From Pseudozyma flocculosa PF-1 (lineage: Eukaryota > Basidiomycota > Ustilaginomycetes > Ustilaginales > Ustilaginaceae), in NCBI RefSeq assembly GCF_000417875.1, contig NW_006920894.1, positions 35,122-63,407 of the forward strand: a stretch of DNA of 28,286 bases, read 5' to 3'. The first letter of the stretch is position 1, and each line of letters begins with the position of its first letter. The position numbers and the translations under genes are program-made. The notes below the pieces were generated by a model. That model saw only the letters and a program-made list of their open reading frames with translations, had not been told where the DNA came from and did no database searches. Shown piece by piece: positions 1 through 8,693 of this stretch.

Positions 1-133
1 GCCGACGACTGTACCAAGACGGGCGGACGGGCGGGGACCGGGTGAGAGGACCCTCGAGCCACTTCCTCCTGGGTCGGAGCGGCCCTCGCCCGCTGGCAGG
101 CATTTGTTGCCTCATACCTCCCAGCATTAGAAC

Positions 134-140
134 TATAATA
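134..140 (+). promoter_or_regulatory. TATA-like element upstream of tRNA-Lys
   Basis: TATAATA lies 32-38 bp upstream of the mature 5' end of the tRNA-Lys gene, in a locally AT-rich patch within otherwise GC-rich DNA. In fission yeast and some other fungi a TATA box at about this distance helps TFIIIB placement on tRNA genes. The second tRNA in the window has an AT-rich element at the same distance, which supports a real role. The function is inferred. Confidence 0.45.
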
Positions 141-171
141 TCCACCAAATTAGACTACCGTTCACAACTCA

Positions 172-276
172 TCCCGGCTAGCTCAGTCGGTAGAGCGTCA
201 GACTCTTATCCGGAGCCTCTGCGATTGATCGCAGAAACCAATCTGAATGTCGTGGGTTCGAGCCCCACGTTGGGAG
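172..276 (+). tRNA. tRNA-Lys(CTT) with a 32-nt intron
   Basis: A complete cloverleaf can be folded. The acceptor arms TCCCGGC (172-178) and GTTGGGA (269-275) pair, with discriminator G276. The A box is TAGCTCAGTCGG and the B box GGTTCGAGCCC. The anticodon stem TCAGA/TCTGA encloses the loop CTCTTAA once the intron is removed, giving anticodon CTT (205-207), which decodes AAG. The intron spans 209-240, at the canonical site one base 3' of the anticodon. It contains a perfect hairpin with stem CTGCGA/TCGCAG and loop TTGA. A six-T Pol III terminator follows at 282-287. Lysine identity is secure from the anticodon and overall tRNA-Lys similarity; exact intron ends follow the standard rule. Confidence 0.95.
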
Positions 277-1190
277 ATTTCTTTTTTCCTCGCTGACTTT
301 TTTTCGTTTGTCCCCTCCAGATTTCGCTTCGGATGGACGGTGGGCCGCCGGCGGCGGCTGTCGTCGGCGAGGTCGGCGGTCCGGGTTCGATTGAGATTTT
401 CTCGGCGAATTTTTCTCTGCATTTTTCTCGTTCTCGCCCGCTTTCCAGCCTCTGCTTCTGTCGGCTCGAGTCGAGGGATGGCGTGCACACGGCTGGGCAG
501 GTGACGGGGAGCCGTAGCGTACCGTACCGCTCCGAACCGACCGAAGCCGGCTGGGGGCGCGAATCGATTCGATTCGTCCGCGGCAGAGCGGGACGAGGCA
601 GGTGTGCTCGCGGCCGAGGATAACGCCATCCCTCGGCCCGCTTCCTTTCCCCTTTGCCATGTGGTCGACGACCGACGGGCTTCGATTGCCTCCTCGCTGG
701 ATTCGACCCAGACCAACGACGGATCGCGGGATGGCCTGGCTTGCGTACGACGAGGTCGTGTGAGCGGGTCGGCGGCATGGCCTCTTCTGGCGCCATTCGC
801 GCGACCTACGCCTCGTGGCTTGTTGCCTTCGAGGGACGCTTCGCCGGCTCCGTCGTACGGTATCGGCAGCCCGTTCCTGGATCACGCGAGACGCGCATCG
901 AGCAGAGCAGGGCCAAGCCAAGGTAGGGAGAGGAGAGGCGGGCGGGCGGAGGCGTAGAGAGAGTACGTACTGCAGATGGCCGTACCGTGGTCGTTCCCCG
1001 CTCCCCCTCCCCCTCACCGGCCAACAAAAGGCAAGCTGGCCTCCGAGGTGCGGCCAGGCTGACTTCCTGAGATCCTCCCCGCGCTCCCTCGCTGCGGACC
1101 ACCACCATCCCTCCGTCTACCGGCCCACTTTGCCCTCTCCCTCCAGCGGCGGTCGCTGCTACTGCTGCTGCCCAGCTTGCTGTCTCCGCC
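277..1190. other. Intergenic region upstream of the permease gene
   Basis: This 0.9-kb stretch between tRNA-Lys and the permease start holds no coding sequence I can support. Several open frames exist on both strands, but they are arginine/proline/serine-rich, as expected by chance in GC-rich DNA, and show no family resemblance. It presumably contains the permease promoter and 5' leader; the last 100 bases are pyrimidine-rich. No clear TATA box was seen. Confidence 0.5.
282..304 (+). terminator. Pol III terminator of tRNA-Lys
   Basis: A run of six T residues (282-287) begins five bases after the tRNA 3' end, and a second run of seven T residues sits at 298-304. Runs of four or more T residues terminate RNA polymerase III; the second may be a backup. 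Confidence 0.8.
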
Positions 1191-3186
1191 ATGACGGCCG
1201 ACACGACGGCCGCCCCGCCGCCGCCCCTCGAGGCCACCTCTTCGTCGTCGTCGGATGCCGCCATCTCGCTGAGCCACGAGGGCCCGACCATGTCCTACCA
1301 CCAGCCTGCCGCCACCACAGCTGCGGATGCTGCCGGCAGTGCAGCCGACGGTTTCGACGTCGAAAAGGTGGCCGCCGCCGCCGGCGCCTCCAAGGAGGAC
1401 AGCAGCGGCGCATCCGTCCACTCGTCGCCCCTTTACCTCGACAGCAACGGCGACCTGGTCACGGTCAACGAGCACCGCGACCTCAAGCGCGGCCTCGGAC
1501 AGCGCCACCTGTCGATGATCGCGCTGGCAGGCGCCATCGGTACGGGTCTCTTCCTCGGCCTCGGCGGGTCGATCCAGTCGGGCGGGCCGCTGGGCGCGCT
1601 GCTGGGCTACGCCACCGTCGGCCTCATCGTCTGCGCCGTCCAGTACGCCCTGGGAGAGACGTCGGCGCTCCTCCCCGTCACGGGTTCGCTGGTTCGCCAC
1701 GCCGAGTTCCTCTTTGACCCGGCGCTCGGCTTCGCGGCGGGCTGGAACCTCGTCTATGGCAACCTGCTCTCCATCCCCTCGGAGATCACGGCCATCTGCG
1801 TCCTGATCGACTTCTGGGCCGAGGGGAGCATCAACAAGACGGCCTTTATCCTTCCCTTTATCGCCGTCACCTTCCTCGTGGGCATCTGCTTTGTCCGCGT
1901 GTTTGGCGAGGTCGAGTTCGGCATGGCCATGCTCAAGATCGCCCTCGTCATCTTCCTCGTCGTCTTTGGCCTGGTCGTCAACCTCGGCGGCGTGCCGGGC
2001 ATCGAGCGCGTCGGCTTCCGCTACTGGCGCGACCCGGGCCCCTTTGTCGGCGACACGTCGTGGGCTCGGTTCCTCGGCTACTGGAGCGTCATGACCTCGG
2101 CCGTCTTTTCGTTTGCCGGCGTCGAGTCGCTCGCCATGGCCGCGGCCGAGACGCGCAACCCGCGCCGCGCCATTCCGCGCGCGTGCAAGCGCATCTTTAT
2201 CCGCGTCACCGTCTTTTACCTGCTGAGCATCTTTGTCGTCGGCATGCTCGTCGCCAGCAACGACGGACGCCTCGACGGCTACGGCGAGACGGCCGCCCAG
2301 AGCCCCTTTGTCATTGCCGCATCGGCGGCGGGCTACCCGGCCGTGGCGAGCGTGGTCAACGCCATCGTCATCACCAGCGCCTGGTCCTCGTCCAACCAGG
2401 CGCTCCTCTCGGGCACCCGCGTCCTCTACGGCCTCGCGCTCAAGAAGCAGGCCCCCGCCCTGTTTCTCAAGACGACGTCGTGGGGCACGCCGTACAACTG
2501 CGTGCTGCTCTACACCCTCTTCATGTTCCTCAGCTTCATGAGTCTCTCCAACGACGCCCTGACCGTCTTCTACTGGTGAGCGGGGCCTGTGTTGCTGCTG
2601 ATTCTGCTGCTGCTGCTGCTGCTGCTGCTCAGCCCTTGCAAGCGGTGGCTTTCGGGGGACGGAGTTTCGCTGACCCGCCCCGCCTCGACTTGCCTGCCTC
2701 CGCCCTTGGTCCTCGTGCTGTCCCCCCCTTCCTCCCCACTCTGTCCACGACGCCGACGACAGGTTCGTGGACCTGACCGCGGCCGGCGTGCTGGTATCGT
2801 GGTCCGTGATCCTCTTCAACCACATCCGCCTCAAGCGCGCCATGAAGGTGCAGGGCATCCCCTTTTCGTGCCTGCCCTGGAACGCCGGCTGGACCTACCA
2901 CAGCTCGCACGTCGCCCTCGGCTTCTGCATCCTCATCCTCCTCACTAACGGCTACTCGGTCTTCACCACGGGCGGATGGGACGCAGCCACCTTTGTCTCG
3001 GCCTACCTCGACATCCCCCTCGTCCTCGCCGCCTACCTCGTCTGGAAACTCTTCAAAAAGACCAAGATCACGAGCCTCCCCGACATCCCGCTCCATGCTG
3101 CGTTTAGACAGGCCGAGGAGTTCCCCGATGAACCTGAACCCAGGACGAAGGGGTGGATCAGGTGCATCAGCTGGATCTGGGATTAG
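1191..3186 (+). CDS. Amino acid permease (AAT/YAT family)
   Basis: This is a plasma-membrane (or endomembrane) amino acid/proton symporter of the APC superfamily. Exons are 1191-2575 and 2763-3186, giving 602 aa, the usual size for fungal permeases. Residues 1-104 form a hydrophilic cytosolic tail. Transmembrane segment 1 carries the family signature RHLSMIALAGAIGTGLF (105-121), followed by the GPLGALLGY and GETSALLPV motifs and a run of further hydrophobic segments. NQALLSGTRVLYGLA is typical of the later core helices. The intron (donor GTGAGC, acceptor ACAG) splits a Trp codon. Splicing restores the conserved YWFVDLTAAG junction and adds the last helices. If the intron is retained, translation ends at TGA 2577-2579, removing the C-terminal membrane segments. 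Substrate specificity cannot be read from the sequence. The 3' end faces the tRNA-Ile gene on the opposite strand. Confidence 0.93.
2604..2627 (+). repeat. (CTG)8 microsatellite in permease intron
   Basis: Eight perfect CTG units lie inside the 187-nt intron (2576-2762) of the permease gene, about 28 bases after the donor site. Length variation here would not change the protein. Confidence 0.9.
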
Positions 3187-3350
3187 GCTCGAGCGCCGTC
3201 CTGCCGTCACGAATACACTACGATCGCATCGCATCTGTGCCCTGCCCTGCCCTGGCCTGCTCGCTGCTCGAGTCTGTGCCCGGATGCGGTGTCGCCCGGC
3301 GACGAGCCCCGCAAAAAGGGATGCGCCGACCGAGGAACGGAAGAGGCGCG

Positions 3351-3354
3351 AAAA
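3351..3354 (-). terminator. Pol III terminator of tRNA-Ile
   Basis: Read on the minus strand this is TTTT, starting six bases past the tRNA discriminator base. A five-T run further on (3313-3317) could act as a backup. Confidence 0.65.
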
Positions 3355-3359
3355 GGTGA

Positions 3360-3463
3360 TGCCCCGTACTAGGCTCGAACTAGTGACCTTCTGTTTGATA
3401 CTCAGCTCATGCTGAGGCACTGTGTATTAGACAGATGCGATAATCCAACTACGCTAACGAGGC
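3360..3463 (-). tRNA. tRNA-Ile(AAT) with a 29-nt intron
   Basis: On the minus strand, GCCTCGT (3463-3457) pairs with ACGGGGC (3367-3361), with discriminator A at 3360. The A box TAGCGTAGTTGG matches consensus, and the T arm is ACTAG-TTCGAGC-CTAGT. The anticodon stem TCTGT/ACAGA encloses CTAATAA after removal of an intron at 3396-3424, the canonical position one base after the anticodon. This gives anticodon AAT (3426-3428), the major fungal isoleucine tRNA, expected to be read as inosine-AU. The intron holds a perfect hairpin, CTCAGC/GCTGAG with loop ATGA. The acceptor stem and 3' half resemble elongator tRNA-Met of other eukaryotes, but no CAT can be placed in the loop. It lies between the permease 3' end and RPB5, divergent from RPB5. 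Confidence 0.88.
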
Positions 3464-3918
3464 TTTTGTTGTCAACCGGGTTAAATGGCTGCATCATAAA
3501 AAATATTACCAAGTGCGGTCTTGCCTTGCGGCTCGTGGACGCCTGCCCGACTCCGAGTGCCGCGTGCGAGGTTCTGGAATTTTTCTCTGCGTGGGCAGCG
3601 GCGGGCGGGCGTCGCATCCGAGCCAAAGCAACCCAGTCGGGCGGCGTGCGGCGGGCGCAGGCCATCCTCGATTTTGATCTTCTCCACCTCGTTGTCCGTC
3701 TGCCGTGCTCATCCTCGTCTTCCTCCCCTGCCCTTGACCCCACGATTCCCGTCCAATCTCTCGCCATCCTGCCTCCATCTCCTCAACGCCGCTGCGCAGC
3801 TCCGCATCGGCTCGCTCTGACAGTCGCTGCGCCATCGACCTGAGTTGACCTAGACCGACCTGAACCGACCCGACCCCGAAGCGTAGCGTAGCGAACCGCC
3901 CCGCGACCCGACGATACG
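3464..3918. other. Intergenic region between tRNA-Ile and RPB5
   Basis: This 455-bp divergent spacer contains the tRNA upstream element and presumably the RPB5 promoter. Just before the RPB5 start (3843-3915) there are repeated short motifs of the ACCGACC and CGTAGCGTA type. No coding sequence is supported. Confidence 0.5.
3495..3508 (-). promoter_or_regulatory. AT-rich TATA-like element upstream of tRNA-Ile
   Basis: On the minus strand this reads TAATATTTTTTATG and lies 32-45 bp upstream of the tRNA-Ile 5' end. This is the same distance as the TATAATA upstream of tRNA-Lys. It is probably a TFIIIB/TBP docking site; the function is inferred from position and composition only. Confidence 0.4.
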
Positions 3919-4872
3919 ATGGACGACGACAGAGAGACGGCCAGGCTGTGGCGTGTCAACAAGACCATCCACGAGCTCGTCAGAGATAGGGTGAGTGGCC
4001 GTTCGAAGTCCGCCGCAGCGTCGACCTTTGCCCATCCGCGCCTTCCGGCCCGCTGAGCCGCTGACCACGCGTGCCATCATCCCCTCTCACTCGCCTCGTC
4101 CCCCCCTCTGCAGGGCTACCAAGTGGCGGACGAGGAGTACAACATCGACCTCGAGACGTTCAAGGCCGAGTACGCGCCCAATGGCGGCTCCGTGGACCGC
4201 AACCGCCTCAACTTTTTCACCGAGCACTCGCACCTCGAAAACGAGCGCCTCTTCGTCTTCTACTCGACCGAGCGCAACGTCGGCGTAAAGACGATGCGCC
4301 AGTTTATCGGCATCATGGAGGAAAAGGACATCAACCGCGGCATCATCATCTGGAGCGACAAGATGACGAGCTCGGCCAAAAAGGTCATTGACGCCATGAA
4401 GGACACGTTCCAGCTCGAGGACTTTGACGAGGCCTACCTCCTCGTCAACATCACCCACCACTACCTCGTCCCGAAACACGAGGTGCTCACCACCGACGAG
4501 AAAAAGGCGCTGCTGGCGAGGTAGTGAGTGCCCGGCGGCGGCGACCGGCAGCAGCAGCAGCAGATGCCAAGCGGCCCTCAACCCGGCTGACCCGCGTCGT
4601 TCGCCCTCCTTTTTGGTCCTCGTCTTGCCTCACAGCCGACTCAAGGACTCGCAGCTGCCGAGGATTCAGCAGGCCGATCCCGTGGCAAAGTACTTTGGCC
4701 TCGAGAGAGGGCAGGTAGTCAAGATCACTCGGCGTGAGTTCGATGGCGCCGGCACAGTCATGGTTGCGGCAACGCGAGGCGTACGGCTGGACTGACCATC
4801 TGCGCTTGCGCCTTCCTGCACACAGCTTCCGAGACGTCGGGACGATACTGCTCCTACCGCATCTGTCTATGA
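3919..4872 (+). CDS. RPB5: DNA-directed RNA polymerases I, II and III subunit RPABC1 (Rpb5)
   Basis: Rpb5 is the shared subunit of all three nuclear RNA polymerases and forms part of the lower jaw that contacts downstream DNA. Exons are 3919-3990, 4114-4523, 4636-4733 and 4826-4872, encoding 208 aa (yeast 215, human 210). Introns of 123, 112 and 92 nt all start GTGAGT. Residues 1 to about 137 form the N-terminal jaw domain ([16 protein letters not shown] at the start, then LNFFTEH and [15 protein letters not shown]). Residues from about 140 form the assembly domain that is also conserved in archaeal RpoH ([45 protein letters not shown]). Each splice junction regenerates a conserved motif: [21 protein letters not shown] and ITR-P-SETSGRY. 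The ATG is the only one giving the canonical short N terminus. Essential housekeeping gene. Confidence 0.97.
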
Positions 4873-5527
4873 TGGCCCAGTCCCCCCCTCTCTTGTGTCT
4901 CAACGCCGAGGCAGCACACAGACACCTCGAGGCCCCGCCGCCGATGGTTCTCTGCGGGCGCGCAGCAGTCGACGAAACAGTGCCGTCAGCACCTGCTGCC
5001 GCTGGCTGGCCGTCGGCCAGGATGTGCGCCACGCCCCCCTGTACCATACATTCGCACCTTGTCCCTGATCGATTGCCACGATACTGTCACACACGCCATG
5101 CGGGCGCGTCTAGCGGGCTGGACCGAGTCGGGCCGTGCCCTTCCCTTGCCATGTCGATGGTCTCCTTTGCATGCAACCCAGTGGAAGAAGACTCGCACCT
5201 CGCCGAGCGAGGACGAGCACCGAGCGGCGAGGCAGGAGAGACCGACGACGGTGGCTCGAATAGGCAGCGTGAAGGTGGGGTCAACATGCCTGAAATGGCG
5301 GCGGGCCTGGCGAGTCGGGGGTCGCGCCGGGACTCGGCGGCGGGCTGGACCCCACCGAACCCCCACCGACGCTCGAGCCGACTCGACACCCAAAGACCAA
5401 CCAACACCCTGCCTTCTGCTCGGCCCTCCGAACTCGAGCCACCATCACCCACCCTCACCTCACCCGTCAGTCTGCTTTCCGTCTTCTCCACTCTACTTTC
5501 GTCGTTGCGCCACGCTGGTCGTCCACG
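4873..5527. other. Intergenic region between RPB5 and ERF4
   Basis: This 655-bp tandem spacer should hold the RPB5 3' UTR and the ERF4-like gene's promoter. The last 70 bases before the ATG are pyrimidine-rich, like a leader. Open frames on both strands lack any recognisable motif, and I see no gene. Confidence 0.5.
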
Positions 5528-6690
5528 ATGTCCTCGACGACGACGACGACAACCACAGCAGCGCCCGCGCAGACCCAGCACCCGCTCTCCCAGCCCTCTC
5601 CCTCTCCGTCGGGCACGGGTCCGTTGTCAGAGGACGTCGAGTCGGTGGCTAAAAGTACGAGCGGGTATGCGACGGCGCCGTCACAGCGGCATGCCCCGCA
5701 TGCGTCTGCCTCTACGGCCGTGACGTCCAACACGTCGCCCTCTTACGATCCGTCCAAGCACCAAGCACAACAGCAGTCTCCCACCGCCGCCGCCGCCGCC
5801 GCCGCCGTGGCCGTCGGAGGAGGGGGACCGGGAGAGCCAGGTGGTATCGACGGCGGGTCGCCGCAAAAGACGCTCGGGCCCAAATCGAGCTACTACTTTG
5901 GCCCGCCGGGCAAGGAGCGGGCGTTTGGCACGCCCCCCTGCGGCGTGATTGGGAGGGACAAGCCGAGGGAGATTGTCAGGTCAGTCCACGACTTGCCGGG
6001 GCCGCGAAGATCGATGGAGGGCGGAGTGGCCGCGGAGTGAATGTCATCGACTGACTCGTAACGTCCTGACTGGCTCCTCGCTCCTTCTTGATGGACTATG
6101 GTCTCAACAGGATCGAACGCGACTACACGACGGGCGAGCTGCCCCAGTTCCACCCGGCTTTCCCGCTCGAGCTCGAGGGAAGGGTGAGTGCCGATGCGAG
6201 CCGAACCGACCCTAGTCCTGATTCCCTGGGCTGCTGTTCCGCTTGAGGAGTTATGGCTGACCCGGTGCCAACACTCGCCCACTGCGCCATCGTCTGCGTC
6301 CGCAGATCTCGCCGACGGTCTACTCGGAGCTGGTCAACGACCTCAACGACCTGCTCATCTCGGCCCACGCTCCCGGCCGGACCTGGCTGGACAATGTGCT
6401 GGCCATCCTGACGTTTTACCTGTCGCCCATGGTCCTGGGCACGCACCACGGTCGGGTGAGTGCGCGCTGCGTCCGTCCATCTTTCTGTCTCGGCCCGGAC
6501 ACGCTGACTCTCGCCCTCTTTCCTCACCTGCCGTCCCTCTCCGTCCGGCCTGGGCGATACGACGCAGAAGATGAAGGAGCTGTACGGGTATATCGACGAG
6601 GCGAACCGCACCACGCTCAACCCCAACGGCCTCAATCTGCTGCCGCCCAACCGGAGCGCGCTCCTCTTTTTCGAACTCGAGTACTACTAG
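5528..6690 (+). CDS. ERF4: Erf4/GOLGA7-family subunit of a Ras palmitoyltransferase
   Basis: This is the probable partner of the DHHC enzyme Erf2. In yeast the Erf2-Erf4 complex at the ER palmitoylates Ras. Exons are 5528-5979, 6111-6183, 6306-6455 and 6568-6690, encoding 265 aa, with introns of 131, 122 and 112 nt. Residues 1 to about 115 are low complexity (poly-Thr, Ser/Pro, a poly-Ala run from a CCG repeat, Gly). The conserved part starts near SSYYFGPPGKERAFGTPP (120-137). It continues through REIVRIERDYTTGELPQFHP, FPLELEGRISP, NDLNDLLISAH, LDNVLAILTFYLSPMV and a C-terminal NLLPPNRSALLFFELEYY. This matches the GOLGA7/ERF4 domain; the hydrophobic central segment probably contacts membrane. 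Splice junctions rebuild conserved text (REIV-R-IERDY). The Erf2 partner is not in the window. Family assignment is strong; the Ras-specific role is by homology. Confidence 0.92.
5784..5807 (+). repeat. CCG repeat encoding poly-Ala in ERF4
   Basis: Eight CCG/GCC units encode an alanine run around residues 87-93 in the disordered N-terminal region of the Erf4-like protein. Confidence 0.85.
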
Positions 6691-7098
6691 CCAGACGCTG
6701 TCGAACGCCCGCCCCACACTCTCATTCGTACCTACCGCTGTCGGCACGGCGGCTGCAACATGATACCCCGTTTCTCGCTGTCCATTCCAATTTGAAATGT
6801 GTCGCTTTGCCTGACGGCGGCTGACCGTTGGTGAAGTCGGCGGGAGGTGAGGAGTGTTGGTCTGTGCTGGTGGCGAGGGAACGAGGGAGCGGCCCCAGAC
6901 GACAGACAATTTCGGGTTTCGGCGAGCGAGGGCCGGCCAACGCCCATTTTTCCCTGCGAGCCAGCCCTGGGTTGGGCTGTGGAGGCCTCCCTCCCAACTT
7001 GGAAGATCCTCCGTGGCCCCGCTCTCCCTCGTCCTGTCCAACACCCACCACCATTTCCTCCTCGTCTAACCCGAATTCGACACTCCGGATCGACAGCG
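6691..7098. other. Intergenic region between ERF4 and the SRR1-like gene
   Basis: This 408-bp tandem spacer contains one ATACCC hexamer (6763-6768) about 70 nt after the ERF4 stop, discussed as a finding. No coding sequence or other motif is supported. Confidence 0.5.
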
Positions 7099-8576
7099 AT
7101 GCAAGATGAAGGCTTCACGACGGTGACGAGACGGTCGCGGGCCGCTGCGGCCGCCTCGGGCTCGAGACGACGCCGTGCGGCGCCATCGACGCCGTTCACG
7201 TACGCTCCTCCCTCCTCTTCTTTCTCTCCTACGGCGGCCTCTCGGATACATCGAGATGAGGGCGGGCAGGATCAAGAGGAGAGGGTCAAGGTACGCGACG
7301 ACCGTATCAGGGCGATTGAGAGGTGGATCCGGGAGCTCGGAGGCGAGCAAGGGCGCGCCGACGTACTCGGTAGGTGCCTCCCTTTCGCGCACCCACAATG
7401 ACGACGACGACGACGGCGGCGGGGCAATGAAGCACAGCTCTGATTTCCACTCCCTTCACGTCCCTCCCTCACCTGTGCTGCCGACAGAATCGATCCGTAC
7501 ACTATGGCCCGTCACCCCTCCTCCCTCGTCATCATCGAGCAGCACCTCCCACCCCTCCCCGGGCGGGATGACGGCGGTCCCAACGCGCATCCTCGCCCTG
7601 GGCCTCGGCAGCCTAGTCGATTCCAAGAGCGCCCAGATTCAACTGGCCCTCCTGATCCTCATCGTACGGCACCTCCAACGCCTCCTCGACGACGGCGACG
7701 ACGGCGACGACGACGACGACACCACACCCACCTCCGCCGCCGCCGCTAGGAAGAGGATAAGGGTATCGGCGTACGATCCCGTCTTTTCCGCCCTCGACGG
7801 CGAGATCCTCGCTGCGTTTGGCGTCGAGCGCGAGCAAGAGGACAGAGGTGGCAGGTACACGTTCCGGGACGCCGTCGATGGGCGGCGGCGGCACACGACG
7901 ACGCTCGTGTACATGCCGCACTGCGGGCGCAGACTGTACGACCGCATCCTCCGATCCAACTGGACTCCGGACGCGCTGCGCAACATCGTCCTGCTCTGCA
8001 ACAGCCTCGACCGGTACTGCGACACGATGCCCGCGCGCAAGATGCGCCTCGAGTGCCAGGCCCTCGTCCGCTTCGGTGAGTACCTCGTTCTCCTAACCCT
8101 ATTACCCCGCTGTATGGTGGCCCAACGACGGAGCAGAGACCTGACGTCGTCGCGCTTCGCCGGTCGCGAGGCTAGTCGAGAACTCGACCGCGATCCCCCT
8201 CACCCTCCCCCCGACACCCTCCCACTCGCCGATAGCCGAGGCGCTGAACGACCTGGCGCTCCAGTTCTGGAACTCGGGCGTCGACCTCCCCGCGCCGCTG
8301 CCCGCGATACAGACGGGCGGCGGCGGTCGTGGAGCGTCCAAGAAGAATCGACGGAGAGGCGGCGGCGGCGTCGGCGCCAGCCCTGATGCTGGTGCGGCCA
8401 CGCAGTCACCGTCAGTCGCTGCACGATCGGATGGGGACGCGAACGGAGACGACAGAGAGGCGACGACAAGTCAAGGGAAGCGGCAAGACGACGGCGATGA
8501 CGGCGCCGACTTTTGGACGCTTTGCGACGAGCCGCCCGTTGCACTCGACGCGGAGGGTGTCGAGATCCTGCACTGA
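7099..8576 (+). CDS. SRR1-like protein (SRR1/Ber1 domain)
   Basis: This is a member of the SRR1 family (plant SRR1 in circadian/light signalling, yeast Ber1 linked to microtubule function); the biochemical role is unknown. Exons are 7099-7369, 7488-8075 and 8176-8576, encoding 419 aa. Residues 1-91 are a basic and alanine-rich leader ending in a helix-prone RAIERWIRELGG. The SRR1 domain starts near residue 122 (RILALGLGSLVDSKSAQIQLALL). It includes an acidic Asp-rich loop, then VSAYDPVFSALDGEIL (about 184-199), LVYMPHCGRRLYDRIL (about 230-245) and NIVLLCNSLDRY (about 256-267), which are the family hallmarks. The third exon holds an Ala/Leu helix region, a Gly/Asp-rich linker and a C terminus with FWTLCDEPP. 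The second acceptor (AG at 8174-8175) was chosen because it keeps the frame open; an AG five bases earlier gives an immediate stop. It converges with the secreted-protein gene, with 117 bp between stops. Confidence 0.87.
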
Positions 8577-8612
8577 GCACGCAGCGTGGTGCAGATGGGC
8601 CGACGAGACTGA

Positions 8613-8638
8613 GCAAGCAAGCAAGCAAGCAAGCAAGC
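8613..8638 (+). repeat. (AAGC)n tetranucleotide microsatellite
   Basis: About six and a half perfect AAGC units lie in the 117-bp convergent 3' spacer between the SRR1-like gene and the secreted-protein gene. The same tetramer is repeated twice near 20.2 kb. Confidence 0.9.
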
Positions 8639-8655
8639 TTGTATTCCTCTATCAT

Positions 8656-8673
8656 GACGACGACGACGACGAC
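8656..8673 (+). repeat. (GAC)6 microsatellite
   Basis: Six GAC units lie just beyond the stop codon of the secreted-protein gene, within its likely 3' UTR. Confidence 0.8.
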
Positions 8674-8693
8674 ATGGGATCTTCCGGGACCAC

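Noticed and set aside
178..1017. Several overlapping minus-strand frames over the tRNA-Lys region
   Set aside because: They run through the tRNA gene and have chance-like arginine/proline-rich composition.
1014..2858. 614-codon open frame on the minus strand
   Set aside because: It lies antisense to the clearly conserved permease exons and its product is Asp/Arg/Ala-rich without family motifs; it is a by-product of GC-rich codon use.
3360..3463. Reading this tRNA as elongator tRNA-Met, or as a long-variable-arm tRNA without intron
   Set aside because: No CAT falls in the anticodon loop under canonical splicing, and an intron-free fold would need a variable arm of about 35 nt with an anticodon not belonging to Leu or Ser.
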